Shown here: positions 6,293-8,046 of the stretch, piece by piece
Position numbering within the stretch: the first letter of the stretch is position 1
Layout: every line of letters begins with the position of its first letter
Source of the DNA: FEN-1297 sp046705645
Lineage (GTDB): Bacteria > Bacteroidota > Ignavibacteria > Ignavibacteriales > Ignavibacteriaceae
DNA length: 8,046 nt
Assembly (NCBI GenBank): GCA_046705645.1
Contig: JBJKQE010000026.1
Location: 1 to 8,046, forward strand
Direction of reading: 5' to 3'
Notes under the pieces: generated by a model
What the model saw: the letters and a program-made list of their open reading frames with translations, nothing else
Told to the model about the DNA's origin: nothing
Databases searched by the model: none
Position numbers and translations under genes: made by a program

Positions 6293-7501
6293 ATGAAATC
6301 TGAAAAAATTTATGATATTGCAATTATTGGGGGAGGAATTATCGGGACTTCGACGGCATTGTCTCTATTAAAATCTGCGAGAAAAACAGTTTTAGTTTTA
6401 GAAGCTGAGAACCGGCTGGCTCCTCACCAAACCGGAAATAACAGCGGAGTAATTCATTCGGGATTATATTATAAACCCGGATCGTTAAAAGCAAGTAATT
6501 GTGTTTTAGGTAGAGAATTGATGTATCGCTTCTGTGAAGAAAATAATATTAAACATGAAAGCTGCGGAAAGATTGTCGTTGCGACTAATAAAGATGAAAT
6601 CCCCTCACTTAATGAATTGGAAAGAAGAGGAAAGGAAAACGGCCTTGAGGGTCTTAAAAGACTTTCCCCTAAAGAAATAATGGAATATGAACCGCATGCT
6701 TCGGGTATTGAAGGATTGTTTGTTCCCCAAACAGGTATTGTAAATTATACGGAAGTTACCGAGACTTACGGAAAACTGATTTCTGAAGCAGGCGGGGAAA
6801 TAAAATTAAACAGCAAGCTTCTTTCAATAGCTAAAGACCGGCATGACGTTGTTCTAAATACTACTTCCGGAGAATTTAAGACAAAATTTTTAGTTAATTG
6901 TGCGGGGCTTCAGTCTGATAGAATTGCAAGATTATGCGGCGTTGATCCAAAGCTGAAGATAATCCCTTTCCGTGGAGAATATTATAAAATTAAAAAAGAA
7001 AAAGAATACTTGGTGAAAAACTTAATCTATCCTGTTCCTGATCCTAAGTTTCCATTTCTCGGAGTTCATTTTACAAGAATGATTAAAGGCGGTGTTGAAG
7101 CTGGTCCTAATGCTGTACTTGCCTTTAAAAGGGAAGGTTATGCGCATAAAGATTTTTCATTAGGTGATGTTTCTGAGATGTTATCCTATAACGGTTTTTG
7201 GAAAATGGCATCGAAACATTATAAAATGGGGATAGGAGAATTTTACAGGTCGTTCAGTAAAACTGCATTTGTAAAAGCACTTCGGAAATTAATTCCTGAA
7301 ATTGATTATGATGATGTTTATCCGGAAGGATCAGGAGTTAGAGCTCAAGCGCTTGAACCGGATGGAAAGTTGGTAGATGATTTTAGAATTATCGAAGCAG
7401 AAAATATGATTCATGTTTTAAATGCACCTTCCCCGGCTGCGACGGCTTCTTTGAGTATTGGTAAAACTATTGCCGAAAAGGTTATTAAGAATCTTAATTA
7501 A
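6293..7501 (+). CDS. lhgO: L-2-hydroxyglutarate oxidase/dehydrogenase (LhgO), FAD-dependent
   Basis: LhgO oxidises L-2-hydroxyglutarate to 2-oxoglutarate using FAD. In known bacteria electrons pass to the quinone pool at the membrane or to oxygen. The enzyme removes L-2-hydroxyglutarate made by side reactions or by lysine/glutarate breakdown. The 402-residue length is normal for the family. The FAD dinucleotide-binding motif is IIGGGIIGTSTALSLL (11-26). HQTGNNSGVIHSGLYY (45-60), FLVNCAGLQSD (around 200), VEAGPNAVLAF, and GVRAQ with C-terminal NAPSPAATASLSIG are hallmarks of LhgO within the DAO superfamily. No transmembrane helix is seen, so any membrane link is peripheral. No glutarate or lysine degradation gene is adjacent, so metabolite repair is the more likely role here. 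The start is ATG with a plausible promoter close upstream. The stop lies 5 bases from the stop of the converging hydrolase gene. Confidence 0.95.
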   Translation: MKSEKIYDIAIIGGGIIGTSTALSLLKSARKTVLVLEAENRLAPHQTGNNSGVIHSGLYYKPGSLKASNCVLGRELMYRFCEENNIKHESCGKIVVATNKDEIPSLNELERRGKENGLEGLKRLSPKEIMEYEPHASGIEGLFVPQTGIVNYTEVTETYGKLISEAGGEIKLNSKLLSIAKDRHDVVLNTTSGEFKTKFLVNCAGLQSDRIARLCGVDPKLKIIPFRGEYYKIKKEKEYLVKNLIYPVPDPKFPFLGVHFTRMIKGGVEAGPNAVLAFKREGYAHKDFSLGDVSEMLSYNGFWKMASKHYKMGIGEFYRSFSKTAFVKALRKLIPEIDYDDVYPEGSGVRAQALEPDGKLVDDFRIIEAENMIHVLNAPSPAATASLSIGKTIAEKVIKNLN

Positions 7502-7517
7502 CAGAATTAACTTTTTA
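7494..7517 (+). terminator. Weak hairpin with T-run at the end of lhgO, spanning both convergent stop codons
   Basis: TTAATT (7494-7499) and AATTAA (7505-7510) flank a five-base loop and are followed by CTTTTTA. The stem is entirely A-T and only 6 pairs long, so termination would be weak. It contains the stop codon of lhgO on the plus strand and that of the hydrolase on the minus strand. No other terminator is visible between these genes. Confidence 0.25.
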
Positions 7518-8046
7518 TTCCGGGCCAATTTTTAATCGGAGTTGTTGATTTTACCAAATTCATTCCAGCTTCAGCAAATTTTGAATATGCTTTATCTGCT
7601 TCATCCGTATAATCTATAACTCCCGGCACTACAACAGGTGAGGCACAATCTTCAAGAAGATAAACTTTTTGAGCTAGGTTTCTATCTCTTTTAAGAATTT
7701 CATTCAACAGATCTTCAATACTCCAAGCAACACAATGACTTTTAGCCTCTCCGGCAATTATAATTGCATCGAAATTCAATAAATGCTCTATAAGTGCTGT
7801 GTTTTTACTTGCAATTTTTTCTCCGTCAATTGTTTCCTTTACTTCAGGTCCGAAAACCGAATAGTGTTCCGTAAACGGATTATTGCCTTTTATTTGAATA
7901 TTCGGCTGGCTGCACCTGGCGATGCTGTGAAAGAAAATTGCTTCTTCTATCGGCGAAACGAGTGCATGCCCCAATCCGCCAAGCATAGCGTGATATGGCC
8001 ATATTGTTAGATCGTACTTACCTGATTTGCTTAATTCTTTTGTATA
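7507..8046 (-). CDS. Isochorismatase/nicotinamidase-family cysteine hydrolase (5' end cut by window edge)
   Basis: The last 179 residues are visible and the frame stays open to the right edge, beginning YTKELSKSGKYDLTIWPYH. An internal ATG at 7984-7986 is not the likely start, because the conserved WPYHAMLGG motif straddles it. The fold is the isochorismatase-like alpha/beta domain used by nicotinamidases and related amidohydrolases, with an Asp-Lys-Cys catalytic triad. The Lys is seen in IKGNNPFTEHYSV (codon 7888-7890) and the nucleophilic Cys in GEAKSHCVAWS (codon 7732-7734), after the small-residue loop expected for the cis-peptide. The Asp lies in the missing N-terminal part. LLEDCASPVVVPG and a WPGI ending fit this subfamily, which is longer than typical PncA. 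Nicotinamide to nicotinate in NAD salvage is plausible, but the substrate is not proven by sequence. It is convergent with lhgO. Confidence 0.9.
   Translation of the reverse strand, partial: YTKELSKSGKYDLTIWPYHAMLGGLGHALVSPIEEAIFFHSIARCSQPNIQIKGNNPFTEHYSVFGPEVKETIDGEKIASKNTALIEHLLNFDAIIIAGEAKSHCVAWSIEDLLNEILKRDRNLAQKVYLLEDCASPVVVPGVIDYTDEADKAYSKFAEAGMNLVKSTTPIKNWPGIKS

Noticed and set aside
7984..7986. ATG as the start of a 159-residue cysteine hydrolase
   Set aside because: Conserved family residues (TIWPYHA) continue in frame upstream of it to the window edge, and the catalytic Asp would be missing. The gene is truncated by the window, not short.
7783..8010. Plus-strand open frame of 75 codons inside the cysteine hydrolase
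   Set aside because: It is antisense to conserved hydrolase motifs and is Cys/Phe-rich in a way typical of shadow frames.

Overview
This is an AT-rich bacterial window of ordinary coding density. It has seven protein genes, two of them cut by the window edges. The best clue to the organism is the C-terminus of the first gene, a type IX secretion (T9SS) sorting domain with the motif NQNYPNPFNPST. That wording is typical of Ignavibacteria and relatives in the Bacteroidota/Chlorobiota group. The low GC content and the mostly A/T-rich start regions with few clear Shine-Dalgarno sites fit this. The assignment is inferred from sequence style, not from a search.

Layout. (1) 1-2514, minus strand: a large secreted peptidoglycan amidase, open at the left edge, which lacks only the end of its sorting domain. 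(2) 2515-2879: a 365-base AT-rich divergent intergenic region with a bulged palindrome and a 13-base direct repeat. (3) 2880-3446, plus: a GNAT acetyltransferase of the RimJ/RimL type. (4) 3688-5055, plus: a stand-alone type 2 tryptophan synthase beta chain (TrpB2), followed by a strong hairpin terminator. (5) 5150-6071, minus: a two-gene operon with a 17-base overlap, encoding a small two-helix membrane protein and then an exported YceI-family lipocalin-like protein. (6) 6293-7501, plus: the FAD enzyme L-2-hydroxyglutarate oxidase (LhgO). (7) 7507 to beyond the right edge, minus: an isochorismatase/nicotinamidase-family cysteine hydrolase, converging on lhgO with only 5 bases between the stop codons.

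The genes do not form one pathway. Transcription units change strand repeatedly (minus, plus, minus, plus, minus), and most are single housekeeping or salvage genes. The only clear operon is the membrane protein/YceI pair. No mobile element, CRISPR array, RNA gene or defence system was recognised.

The points most worth following are: the multidomain T9SS amidase, whose N-terminal lysozyme-like domain seems to have lost its catalytic glutamate; the uncharacterised membrane partner of YceI, with a 20-base palindrome directly before its start; and the lhgO/hydrolase convergence, where both stop codons lie in a small inverted repeat.
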